A DNA stretch of 64,000 bases from CAXMQZ01 sp963719055 (lineage in GTDB: Bacteria; Acidobacteriota; Thermoanaerobaculia; Multivoradales; JAHEKO01), in NCBI GenBank assembly GCA_963719055.1, contig CAVRAU010000004.1, positions 84,646 to 148,645 on the forward strand, written 5' to 3'. A program made the position numbers and the translations under genes. How positions within the stretch are numbered: position 1 is the first letter of the stretch; the number at the start of each line of letters is the position of its first letter. This document shows, piece after piece, positions 57,434-64,000 of the stretch. The notes under the pieces were generated by a model, which made no database searches, had not been told where the DNA came from, and worked only from the letters and a program-made list of their open reading frames with translations.

Positions 57434-58381
57434 ATGAATACTCGCTGCTTCCCATGGATCTTGCTGAGTCTTGCGGTGGTCCTGGGTTGCTCGGGAGGCG
57501 AGTCAGAGCGCCCTCCTGACAGTCCTGACGCCGCAGCTGTGCTCGAGACCTCCGATACGCTGTCGGTCTTCACCGTCAACTATCCCCTCCGGTACTTCGC
57601 TGAACGCATTGGTGGCGATCTTGTGGAGGTGTCCTTTCCGGCACCCGCCGATGAGGATCCTGCCTATTGGGCGCCCGGTCCAGAGATCATCGCTGCCTAT
57701 CAGCAGGCGGATCTGATTCTCCTGAACGGTGTCAGCTACGCCAAATGGCTGGAAAGGGCGACGCTGCCTGCTCGCAAGCTGGTGGACACTTCGGCAGGTT
57801 TCGAGGATCGTTGGATCCCCCTGGAGTCGGGACCTGTTCACAGCCATGGCCCGGAAGGGGAGCATTCCCACAAGGGATACGCTTTCACGACGTGGCTCGA
57901 TCCGCAGCTGGCCATCGAACAGACACGAGCCGTGGCGGCTGCATTGGCACAAGCTCTTCCCGGCCACGAGGCCAGAATTCAGGTCTCCCTGGAGGCATTG
58001 ATCGCGGATCTGGGGGACCTGGACAGCCAGCTCGAGGCCGAGGCGCAACGCATCGGTGACCAGCCGTTGTTGTTCTCCCACCCGGTTTATCAATACTTCA
58101 CGACTCGTTATGGGATGAACGCTCTCGCCGTTCACTGGGAGCCGGGTGAGTCGCCCAGCGCCGAGCAGTGGCAGGAACTGGAGTCCATTGTTTCCGATCA
58201 CCCAGCACAATGGATGATCTGGGAGGAAGATCCGTCAACGGCAACGGTCGAACGGCTGCGGGAGCTCGGTATCCAAAGCGTCGTCTACACTCCTTGCGCC
58301 AACAGCCCCAGCGACGGTGATCTGCTCTCCGCGATGTACAGCAACGTCGCGGCGCTGCGGTCCATCGAGGGCCGGAAGTGA
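57434..58381 (+). CDS. ZnuA/TroA-family metal-binding lipoprotein (atypical ligands)
   Basis: Solute-binding lipoprotein of the cluster 9 (TroA) type, 315 residues. MNTRCFPWILLSLAVVLGCS gives a lipobox with Cys 19. The fold signatures are VNYPLRYFAERIGGDLVEVS, DEDPAYWAPGPEIIAAYQQA, DLILLNGVSYAKWLERATLP and LFSHPVYQYFTTRYGMNALA. Two metal histidines usual in ZnuA (in DPH and H-W-DP contexts) are replaced (DPAYW and TTWLDP), while the SHPVYQYF histidine is kept and a loop HSHGPEGEHSHKG is His-rich. No cognate permease or ATPase is nearby. The bound ion is uncertain. Confidence 0.82.
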   Translation: MNTRCFPWILLSLAVVLGCSGGESERPPDSPDAAAVLETSDTLSVFTVNYPLRYFAERIGGDLVEVSFPAPADEDPAYWAPGPEIIAAYQQADLILLNGVSYAKWLERATLPARKLVDTSAGFEDRWIPLESGPVHSHGPEGEHSHKGYAFTTWLDPQLAIEQTRAVAAALAQALPGHEARIQVSLEALIADLGDLDSQLEAEAQRIGDQPLLFSHPVYQYFTTRYGMNALAVHWEPGESPSAEQWQELESIVSDHPAQWMIWEEDPSTATVERLRELGIQSVVYTPCANSPSDGDLLSAMYSNVAALRSIEGRK

Positions 58382-58468
58382 CGGAATCCACAGGCGTAAA
58401 CTGGCATCAACGCTACACTTTTCGCGACAAGTGTTAGAATTCGCAAAACTGCCCCCGGAGGTGCAGCG

Positions 58469-59041
58469 ATGAATATCCTCAGACGCCCGATCGCAATCCT
58501 TGCTGTTTTGACGCTGTTTGCCCTCACGCCGGCCACGGCTGAAGTATTCCGTGTGCAACTGAAGAACGGTAATGAGTTCACCACCCGCTATCAACCCAAG
58601 GTTGCGGAATGGGATGAGAGCAAGGTGGTCCTGCTCACTGATGTGGGCAATCGCATCACCCTTCTCAAGGAAGACATTGCCGATGTCACCGCCGACAGTC
58701 AGGTCAAGGGCTTCGGTACCGTGATCGACACGACGACGATTGTGCTGGGGTGGGCTCCCAACGACGCACCCTCCGAGACCGATCCCAGTGGCGAGGCTCA
58801 GTTCCAGCAGTATCTCGATTCGCTGATGGGAAATCGGCGCGAGAACACGGTGCAGCAGTTCGTCAGCTCCGAGGACGCTGGGCGGGCCGGCGGTCTTTCA
58901 CCGTGGGAATTCGGTGGCGACAACTTCACCGGCGGCCCGGGCAGCACTCCTCAGCGGCCGGTAGTCGTACCCGCGCGCCCGGTAGCACCGGGCGCTCAAC
59001 CAGGTCCCGCTGGTGATGGCGGCGACGGCGACGGCTCCTAA
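58469..59041 (+). CDS. Secreted protein of unknown function with proline/glycine-rich tail
   Basis: Intact, 190 residues. The signal peptide is MNILRRPIAILAVLTLFALT then PATAEV. A small beta domain follows: VFRVQLKNGNEFTTRYQPKV, SKVVLLTDVGNRITLLKEDI, ADVTADSQ, which resembles short SH3-like repeats found in secreted acidobacterial-type proteins. The remainder is low-complexity (RPVAPGAQPGPAGDGGDGDG). TAGAAT at 58436 could be a -10. A good terminator follows the stop. Confidence 0.72.
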   Translation: MNILRRPIAILAVLTLFALTPATAEVFRVQLKNGNEFTTRYQPKVAEWDESKVVLLTDVGNRITLLKEDIADVTADSQVKGFGTVIDTTTIVLGWAPNDAPSETDPSGEAQFQQYLDSLMGNRRENTVQQFVSSEDAGRAGGLSPWEFGGDNFTGGPGSTPQRPVVVPARPVAPGAQPGPAGDGGDGDGS

Positions 59042-59072
59042 GGTATAGAATCACATCCATCACGGATGCTTG

Positions 59073-59111
59073 ACGGTCAGCGCTCTCCTACGATCGCTGG
59101 CCGTTTTATTT
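59073..59111 (+). terminator. Rho-independent terminator
   Basis: Stem ACGGTCAGCG (59073-59082) and CGCTGGCCGT (59095-59104), one G-T wobble, 12-base loop, then TTTTATTT. It lies 32 bases after the stop of the secreted-protein gene and just before the cobalamin riboswitch. Confidence 0.85.
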
Positions 59112-59127
59112 GACAACTGAAGCGTAG

Positions 59128-59365
59128 TGGTTGCGGCTCAGTCCTGGTTGTCTGGGGCTGTCGCCGCCAAGAGGGAAGTCGGTGCAAGACCGACGCGGCC
59201 CCCGCCACTGTGACCGGGGACGAAACCGGAAGAATCCACTGCGCGAGCTCGATTGCCTATCTTGCCCCTCTTTTGAGGTGCGGTGGGTGGGTCGGCCGCG
59301 TGGGAAGGACCGGGAGTAGAGAGAACCGGAAGCCAGGAGACCTGCTACTGCGCCCGACGTCCTGA
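59128..59365 (+). ncRNA. Cobalamin (AdoCbl/B12) riboswitch
   Basis: Conserved elements in order: GAGGGAAGTCGGTGCAAGAC (59171-59190), GCCCCCGCCACTGTGACC (59198-59215) and the B12 box GGAAGCCAGGAGACCTGC (59328-59345). The order and about 150-base spacing match the class. It lies 130 bases before btuB and would turn off the operon when cobalamin is plentiful, probably by hiding the btuB ribosome site (GGAG at 59488). A TTGACA at 59110 has no convincing -10. Confidence 0.93.
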
Positions 59366-59498
59366 ACCGTCTGCCCGTTTGCCATTGAAAGGCCACGCAG
59401 ACGTTCCCCGGGGTGAGGGGACAAGGGCGCGTTGTGCTTATCGACGCCCCATGCTCCTTCCCGGAGTCCCGGGGCGTTGTGATTTTGGAGACTGCACA

Positions 59499-61310
59499 AT
59501 GCGCTTGAGTTTTGTTCTGGTCGGGATCCTCGGGGGCGCGATCCCATCACTTTCGCAAACTACCCCTGTCAACACCTTTGGCGACACCCTCGTCGTCACC
59601 GCCTCTCTAGAACAAGAGACCGAGAGTTCGCTGCCGGCGACGGTGGATGTCATCGGTGCGCAGGAGATTGAGAACCGACAGGCGACGGCGGTCCTCGATC
59701 TACTGGCCACCTTGCCTTCCATGGCCGTGGTGCGATCGGGCTCACCGGGTCAGGTGACCTCTCTGTTCACCCGCGGGATGGAGTCCAACCACACGCTGGC
59801 GCTGTGGAACGGCATCGAGTTGAATGACCCCTACTTCGGCGGCTTCAACTGGGGCTTCCTGGCCACCGACGGAGTGGATCGGGTGGAGATCGTTCGCGGG
59901 CCGTTCAGCTCACTGTATGGCGGTGACGCGATGGGGGGTGTGGTGCAGGTTCTCTCGAGTCGGCAACAAGGGGTCCAGCTGAATCTCGAAGCGGGTGGCA
60001 ACTCCTATGCCCGTGGCGGGCTCAGCGCCGGTGCGAAGCTCGGTCCGGTGCAACTCGACGTCGCCGGGCATCTACGACGGAGCGATGGCGAGGTGGACAA
60101 CGACGACTATGCCGGCGAAGAGCTCATGGTGCGAGCCGACTGGGCTTTGCGGCCAGGGATGAGTCTCGGTCTGGCGGTCAGGGGTCTGAATGCCGACACG
60201 GGCATCGCCTACAGCAGCGGTATGCCGTCACCCAACCGACGAATCAGCTGGCAGGAGCGGCTGGTCGGACTGCCCTTCCATTTCGAGAGGGATCGCTGGA
60301 CCCTCAATGCCCAGGTCTCGGGTGTCTTCTACGACAGCGCTTTCAGGGATCCGGACGATCTCTTCGGCTTCACCCGGTCGGATACCGAGTCCCGGGTCCT
60401 CAAAGCGCGGACGGTCGCCAGCTATGACCTGGACAAGCCAGGCAGTTGGATCGCCTTCGGGGGAGACGCGGATGAATCCGAGGTCACGGACAGTTCCATC
60501 TTCGGCTCTAATCTGGAGGGAGAAGGACAGCGCAACTGGGGAGTCTTCACCGAGCTCTACTACAGCCTGGGTGACTTCAGATTCGACTTCGGTGTGCGTC
60601 GGGATGAGAGCAACGTCTATGGCGGGCAGACCAGTCCTCGTCTGGGGGTGCAGTGGCAGGTCGGAGGCTCGACCCGTCTCTGGGCTTCTTACGGTGAGGC
60701 TTTTACGGCTCCTTCGGTGGGAGAGCTGTTCTTTCCACTCTCCGGCAATTCCGACTTGCAGCCCGAAACCAGTCGTAGCACCGAGCTGGGTGCCGAGCAC
60801 CGTCTGGGAGGCTGGCGCTTCAGCCTGGTGGGGTACAACAACGATCTATCCGATCTCATCGACTTCGACTTCGTGGAGTTCAGGAACATCAACGTGGGTC
60901 AGGCGCGGACCCGCGGTATCGAAGGAGAGGTCGGCTACGCCGCGAAGCGCTGGGCAGCAAAGTGGAACGCCACCTATCTTGATGCAGAGGATCTCGATGC
61001 CGGCTTGCCACTGCTTCGCCGACCCCAGGAGAGCAGCAATCTGGTGCTCAGCTATACGCCGGAGAAATGGTCACTGACGCTGACCGGGCGCTATGTGGGC
61101 GAGCGAGACGACATCGATCCGACAACCTTTGTTCGACAGACGAATGACAGCTTTCTCCGCTTCGATCTGGCGGGTCGCTGGCAGGCCATGAAAAGGCTGG
61201 CACCCTACGTGCGGGTCGAGAACTTCACGGATGAGCAGTACATGGAGGTCCTGGGCTTCCCCGCACCGGGGATCACCCTGGTGGGTGGCGTCAGTCTGAG
61301 GTATCGATGA
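59499..61310 (+). CDS. btuB: TonB-dependent outer-membrane cobalamin transporter BtuB
   Basis: Outer-membrane B12 receptor of 603 residues, driven by TonB. The signal peptide is MRLSFVLVGILGGAIPSLSQ. The TonB box is DTLVVTASLEQE. The plug has VIGAQEIENRQATAVLDLLA, RGMESNHTLALWNGIELNDP and VDRVEIVRGPFSSLYGGDAM then GGVVQVLS. The barrel ends VRVENFTDEQYMEVLGFPAP and GGVSLRYR. ATG 59499 lies behind GGAG. The riboswitch just upstream and btuFDC downstream fix the substrate as a corrinoid. The ATG of btuF overlaps its stop by 4 bp. Intact. Confidence 0.96.
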   Translation: MRLSFVLVGILGGAIPSLSQTTPVNTFGDTLVVTASLEQETESSLPATVDVIGAQEIENRQATAVLDLLATLPSMAVVRSGSPGQVTSLFTRGMESNHTLALWNGIELNDPYFGGFNWGFLATDGVDRVEIVRGPFSSLYGGDAMGGVVQVLSSRQQGVQLNLEAGGNSYARGGLSAGAKLGPVQLDVAGHLRRSDGEVDNDDYAGEELMVRADWALRPGMSLGLAVRGLNADTGIAYSSGMPSPNRRISWQERLVGLPFHFERDRWTLNAQVSGVFYDSAFRDPDDLFGFTRSDTESRVLKARTVASYDLDKPGSWIAFGGDADESEVTDSSIFGSNLEGEGQRNWGVFTELYYSLGDFRFDFGVRRDESNVYGGQTSPRLGVQWQVGGSTRLWASYGEAFTAPSVGELFFPLSGNSDLQPETSRSTELGAEHRLGGWRFSLVGYNNDLSDLIDFDFVEFRNINVGQARTRGIEGEVGYAAKRWAAKWNATYLDAEDLDAGLPLLRRPQESSNLVLSYTPEKWSLTLTGRYVGERDDIDPTTFVRQTNDSFLRFDLAGRWQAMKRLAPYVRVENFTDEQYMEVLGFPAPGITLVGGVSLRYR

Positions 61311-62200
61311 GGAGAAGAGGATCGAGTCACGGGGTTGGCTGGGTGTTGGTCTGGGGAGCAGGACTCGTTCTGGCCTGTGGAGGTGGATCGCCTTCGAAAG
61401 AAGGCCAGACACACCCTGGATCAAAGCCTGCCGAGAGAATCGTCGCCATCGCCCCGGGTGTGACCGAGATGCTCTTCGTCCTGGGACTTGGCGATCGGGT
61501 GGTCGGGGTCGGTGACTACGCCCGCTGGCCGGCCGAAGTGGCGGCAAAGCCGAAGCTGGGTGGCCTTTTCGACTCCCGCTTGGAGGCCATCGCGAGCCTG
61601 AGCCCGGATCTGGCCATTCTGCTGCCCAGCGAGGAGCGATTGCGCGTCCACCTGGAGAAGATGGGCGTCGAAGTCTTGACCGTGCGCAGCGAGACCCTCG
61701 CCGATGTGCAGGAGATGGCATTTCTGATTGGTAAGCGTTGTGGAGTCGAGGAGGCGAGTGCGGCGTTTCTCGAGACCTGGGATACCGAGCTCACCCCGAG
61801 TGGGCCACCCCACTCGACCCGAGTTCTGCTCTCGGTCACTCGAGAGCCGGGCCGAATGGCGGATGTGCTGGTCAGTGGCCCCGACACGTTCCTCCACGAA
61901 TTGATCGGTCGGCTGGGCGCCGTCAACGTCATGGCTGATGCCCAGGTGAGCTATCCGCAGGTGGGGCTGGAAGAGATCATTGTCCGCCAGCCCGAGGTGG
62001 TCATCGAGTTGCAGGCCTCCCCTGGAGACCACGAGAGCCTCCGCCTCGATTGGGACCGGTTGGCCGGCGAGGTTCCCCTCGCCGAAGTCTGTGTCAAGGT
62101 GGTGGCCGGCGATCACGTCCTGATCCCGGGACCCCGACTGGCACGTCTGTACCGAGAGCTGGAAGAGGCTCTGTTGGAATGTGCGGCAGTCGGTGAATGA
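61307..62200 (+). CDS. btuF: Cobalamin-binding periplasmic lipoprotein BtuF
   Basis: Solute-binding protein that delivers B12 to BtuCD; 297 residues. The N-terminus MRRRGSSHGVGWVLVWGAGL then VLACGGGS has a lipobox (anchor Cys). The family core is RIVAIAPGVTEMLFVLGLGD, RVVGVGDYARWPAEVAAKPK, LEAIASLSPDLAILL and VSYPQVGLEEIIVRQPEVVI, the usual TroA/BtuF fold. It overlaps btuB and btuD, so translation is coupled. Intact. Confidence 0.94.
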   Translation: MRRRGSSHGVGWVLVWGAGLVLACGGGSPSKEGQTHPGSKPAERIVAIAPGVTEMLFVLGLGDRVVGVGDYARWPAEVAAKPKLGGLFDSRLEAIASLSPDLAILLPSEERLRVHLEKMGVEVLTVRSETLADVQEMAFLIGKRCGVEEASAAFLETWDTELTPSGPPHSTRVLLSVTREPGRMADVLVSGPDTFLHELIGRLGAVNVMADAQVSYPQVGLEEIIVRQPEVVIELQASPGDHESLRLDWDRLAGEVPLAEVCVKVVAGDHVLIPGPRLARLYRELEEALLECAAVGE

Positions 62201-62981
62201 GCCTGCCCAACTGAGCATTCGTGGTGCTGGCTGGGACGTGGCGGGTCACACGATCCTGGAACACATCGACATCGAAGTGAACCCGGGTGAGTGTCTGGTG
62301 ATAGTCGGCCCCAATGGAGCTGGCAAGACCACCTTATTGCGCCTGATGGCGGGTCTCTTGCAACCGAGCTGGGGCCAACTTCTGTGGCAGGGCAGGCCTT
62401 ATCCCGACCTGGCGCGCAGGGAGTTGGCTCGCCGTATCGCCTACGTGCCGCAAAGCCGTCCCCTGCAGGTGCCCTTGAGTGTCGAACAGCTCGTGCTGCT
62501 GGGCCGGTATCCCTACCTGTCTCCTTTTCGCTGGGCCCCTCGCGACGCCGATTTCGTCGCTGTATCCAAAGCTATGGAACTGGCGGGAGTCTCGGACCTC
62601 CGGCAACGGCGACTGGAAGAACTTTCTGGAGGAGAGCGACAGTCCGCCTATATCGCCGCGGCCCTGGCCCAGGAGGCCGAGGTCCTGATCCTCGACGAGC
62701 CGACGACCCATCTCGATCCCCGCCACCAGCGACAGATCGCTTCACTGGTTTTGAAGCTCAATCGGGAAGAGGGTCTCGGTGTGGTGCTGGCGACCCATGA
62801 TCTGAACTTCGCTGCCATGCTGGCCCACCGCATCGTGGCCCTGCTCGAAGGCCAGGTGGTGGGAGATGGTCCCCCGGGGGAGCTCTTGCGGCCTGAGAAA
62901 TTGAAGGACTTGTTCCAGGCACCGTTTACCGTGGTTCGCGAGGGCGCGAGACCGGTGACTCTCCTGGAGATGGACCCATGA
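62181..62981 (+). CDS. btuD: Cobalamin ABC transporter ATPase BtuD
   Basis: ATPase of the B12 importer, 266 residues, GTG start at 62181 inside the btuF end. Walker A VGPNGAGKTTLLRLMAG, Q-loop YVPQSRPLQVPLSVEQLVLL, signature ELSGGERQSAYIAAALAQEA, Walker B VLILDEPTTHLDP and the switch His in LATHDLNFAAML. It is closest to the FecE/BtuD/HmuV group; the riboswitch gives the B12 assignment. It overlaps btuC by 4 bp. Intact. Confidence 0.94.
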   Translation: MRQSVNEPAQLSIRGAGWDVAGHTILEHIDIEVNPGECLVIVGPNGAGKTTLLRLMAGLLQPSWGQLLWQGRPYPDLARRELARRIAYVPQSRPLQVPLSVEQLVLLGRYPYLSPFRWAPRDADFVAVSKAMELAGVSDLRQRRLEELSGGERQSAYIAAALAQEAEVLILDEPTTHLDPRHQRQIASLVLKLNREEGLGVVLATHDLNFAAMLAHRIVALLEGQVVGDGPPGELLRPEKLKDLFQAPFTVVREGARPVTLLEMDP

Positions 62982-63958
62982 AGCCGCGCCTCAGTATGGC
63001 GCTGCTGACGCTCGTTTGGCTTACGGTCGTTCTGGTGGTCCCATTCCTGGGCGCTCGAATCCTCACTCCGATGGAGCTGGTCCACGACGAGGCCTTGGCT
63101 GCGATCTTCTGGACGTTGCGAGTGCCTCGCACGTTGCTGGCCGTCCTCGCCGGAGGTGCCCTGGCCATGTCAGGACTGGGACTCCAGACGTTGTTCCGAA
63201 ATCCGCTGGCTGAGCCCTACACGCTGGGTATCGCCAGTGGCGCGGCGCTCGGTGCCGTCCTGGCCTTGCAGGCAGAGACTCTTGGCTGGCCCCTGGGTTT
63301 CCCGGCGGTAGCCTTGGCCGCATTTGTGGGAGCTCTGGCGGTGGCCGCCATCATTCTGGGGCTCGCCATGAGCGGTTACGCTCGCGAGGTCTCCACCCTG
63401 CTGCTGGCCGGAATCGCGATCTCGCTGTCGTGCTCGGCCATGGTTCTCTTCGTCCAGTACATGGCCGATCTCACGCAGACCTTTCGCATGGTCCGCTGGA
63501 TGATGGGTGGCCTGGCGGTGGTGGGATATTCGGAGGTTCTCTGGGTGCTGCCCTGGACTCTGGGCGGTGCCGTGGTCCTGATGCTTCTCCGTTGGGACTT
63601 GAATCTGTTGATCACCGGTGAAGAGCTGGCGGCCAGCCGAGGTGTCGATCTGAAGCGGCTCCGCTTTCTGGTTCTGGCCATCGCGTCGGCCATGGTGGCA
63701 GCTCTGGTGGCAGTCACCGGTCCCATTGGCTTCGTCGGTCTGATCGTGCCGCATATCCTGCGCCGCTGGATCGGGACCGATCATCTCCACCTGGTTCCCG
63801 CCTGCCTGCTGGGCGGCGGTGCCTTCCTGGCTCTCTGCGACCTGGGCTCGCGCACCGTCATGGCCCCCGCCGAGCTCCCCGTCGGCGTCCTGACCGCCCT
63901 CCTTGGCGGCCCCTTCTTCCTATGGCTGCTGATCGCGACCCGCAAGCATGGTTGGTGA
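62978..63958 (+). CDS. btuC: Cobalamin ABC transporter permease BtuC
   Basis: FecCD-type permease of the B12 importer, 326 residues, about nine to ten membrane helices. MKPRLSMALLTLVWLTVVLV, RVPRTLLAVLAGGALAMSGL, LGLQTLFRNPLAEPYTLGIA then SGAALGAV, ELAASRGVDLKRLRFLVLAI and TGPIGFVGLIVPHILRRWIG are the standard blocks of the family. It is the last gene of the riboswitch operon; its stop is followed at once by a GGCCGGCC-type repeat. Intact. Confidence 0.95.
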   Translation: MKPRLSMALLTLVWLTVVLVVPFLGARILTPMELVHDEALAAIFWTLRVPRTLLAVLAGGALAMSGLGLQTLFRNPLAEPYTLGIASGAALGAVLALQAETLGWPLGFPAVALAAFVGALAVAAIILGLAMSGYAREVSTLLLAGIAISLSCSAMVLFVQYMADLTQTFRMVRWMMGGLAVVGYSEVLWVLPWTLGGAVVLMLLRWDLNLLITGEELAASRGVDLKRLRFLVLAIASAMVAALVAVTGPIGFVGLIVPHILRRWIGTDHLHLVPACLLGGGAFLALCDLGSRTVMAPAELPVGVLTALLGGPFFLWLLIATRKHGW

Positions 63959-63985
63959 AGCGGCCGGCCTCTGCGCCGGCCGTCG
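63957..63985. repeat. GGCCGGCC-type intergenic repeat after btuC
   Basis: TGAAGCGGCC then GGCCTCTGCGCCGGCC starts at the btuC stop codon itself and runs towards the window end. It is nearly identical to the copy at 5394. Confidence 0.75.
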
Positions 63986-64000
63986 ATCGCCGGTTTGTGG

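Noticed and set aside
59110..59138. Promoter of the riboswitch operon at TTGACA 59110
   Set aside because: No acceptable -10 hexamer lies 16-18 bases downstream, and the TTGACA overlaps the upstream terminator tail.

Overview
The window looks like a piece of a high-GC, double-membraned (Gram-negative) bacterial chromosome. TonB-dependent and porin-type outer-membrane proteins, lipoproteins, a patatin autotransporter and a Na+-NQR complex all point that way. Gene content would fit an environmental Acidobacteriota-like lineage, but no rRNA or marker gene fixes the taxonomy, so that is only a guess. Many genes, above all in 1-17 kb, 29-31 kb and 33-39 kb, are broken by single-base frameshifts. 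Where the correct base can be inferred, most are extra bases, which resembles uncorrected long-read sequence more than gene decay. I therefore annotate such genes as whole CDSs and note the breaks.

Layout. 1-4.6 kb: nqrABCDE on the minus strand (nqrF would lie outside). 4.8-8.2 kb: a CBS protein and a copZ-csoR-copA copper operon with a likely CsoR operator. 8.3-16.6 kb: malate dehydrogenase, a DUF4136 protein, a pentameric ligand-gated ion channel, a probable permease-Usp-DUF389 fusion and a PlpD-like patatin autotransporter. 16.8-17.4 kb: six tRNA genes, four of them from a 211-bp tandem duplication. 17.5-24.6 kb: an envelope-type cluster (sulfatase-like membrane protein, methyltransferase, small membrane protein, GT-C-like membrane protein, PQQ-propeller lipoprotein) bounded by tRNA-Arg and a 23-bp copy of that tRNA's 3' end.

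24.6-53.6 kb: mixed housekeeping and accessory genes with an unusual density of toxin-antitoxin(-like) modules: RHH-Doc, RHH-RelE, XRE-nucleotidyltransferase, winged-helix-nucleotidyltransferase (tandemly duplicated together with part of a porin gene) and VapBC. Each has a palindrome or phased repeat upstream that looks like an autoregulatory operator. Between them lie a DUF255 protein, two GT-C-like membrane proteins, an amino-acid-type binding protein, a ChW-repeat protein, an FKBP, PilZ and ankyrin proteins, an MscS channel, a DcaP-like porin, thioredoxin 2, ClpB and a PIG-L deacetylase.

53.7-64 kb: an ABC exporter pair, a START-like protein, an SDR, an orphan ZnuA-like lipoprotein, and a complete vitamin B12 uptake operon btuB-btuF-btuD-btuC behind a cobalamin riboswitch. 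Three families of short GC-rich inverted repeats recur between genes. No CRISPR array, integrase or transposase gene was seen.
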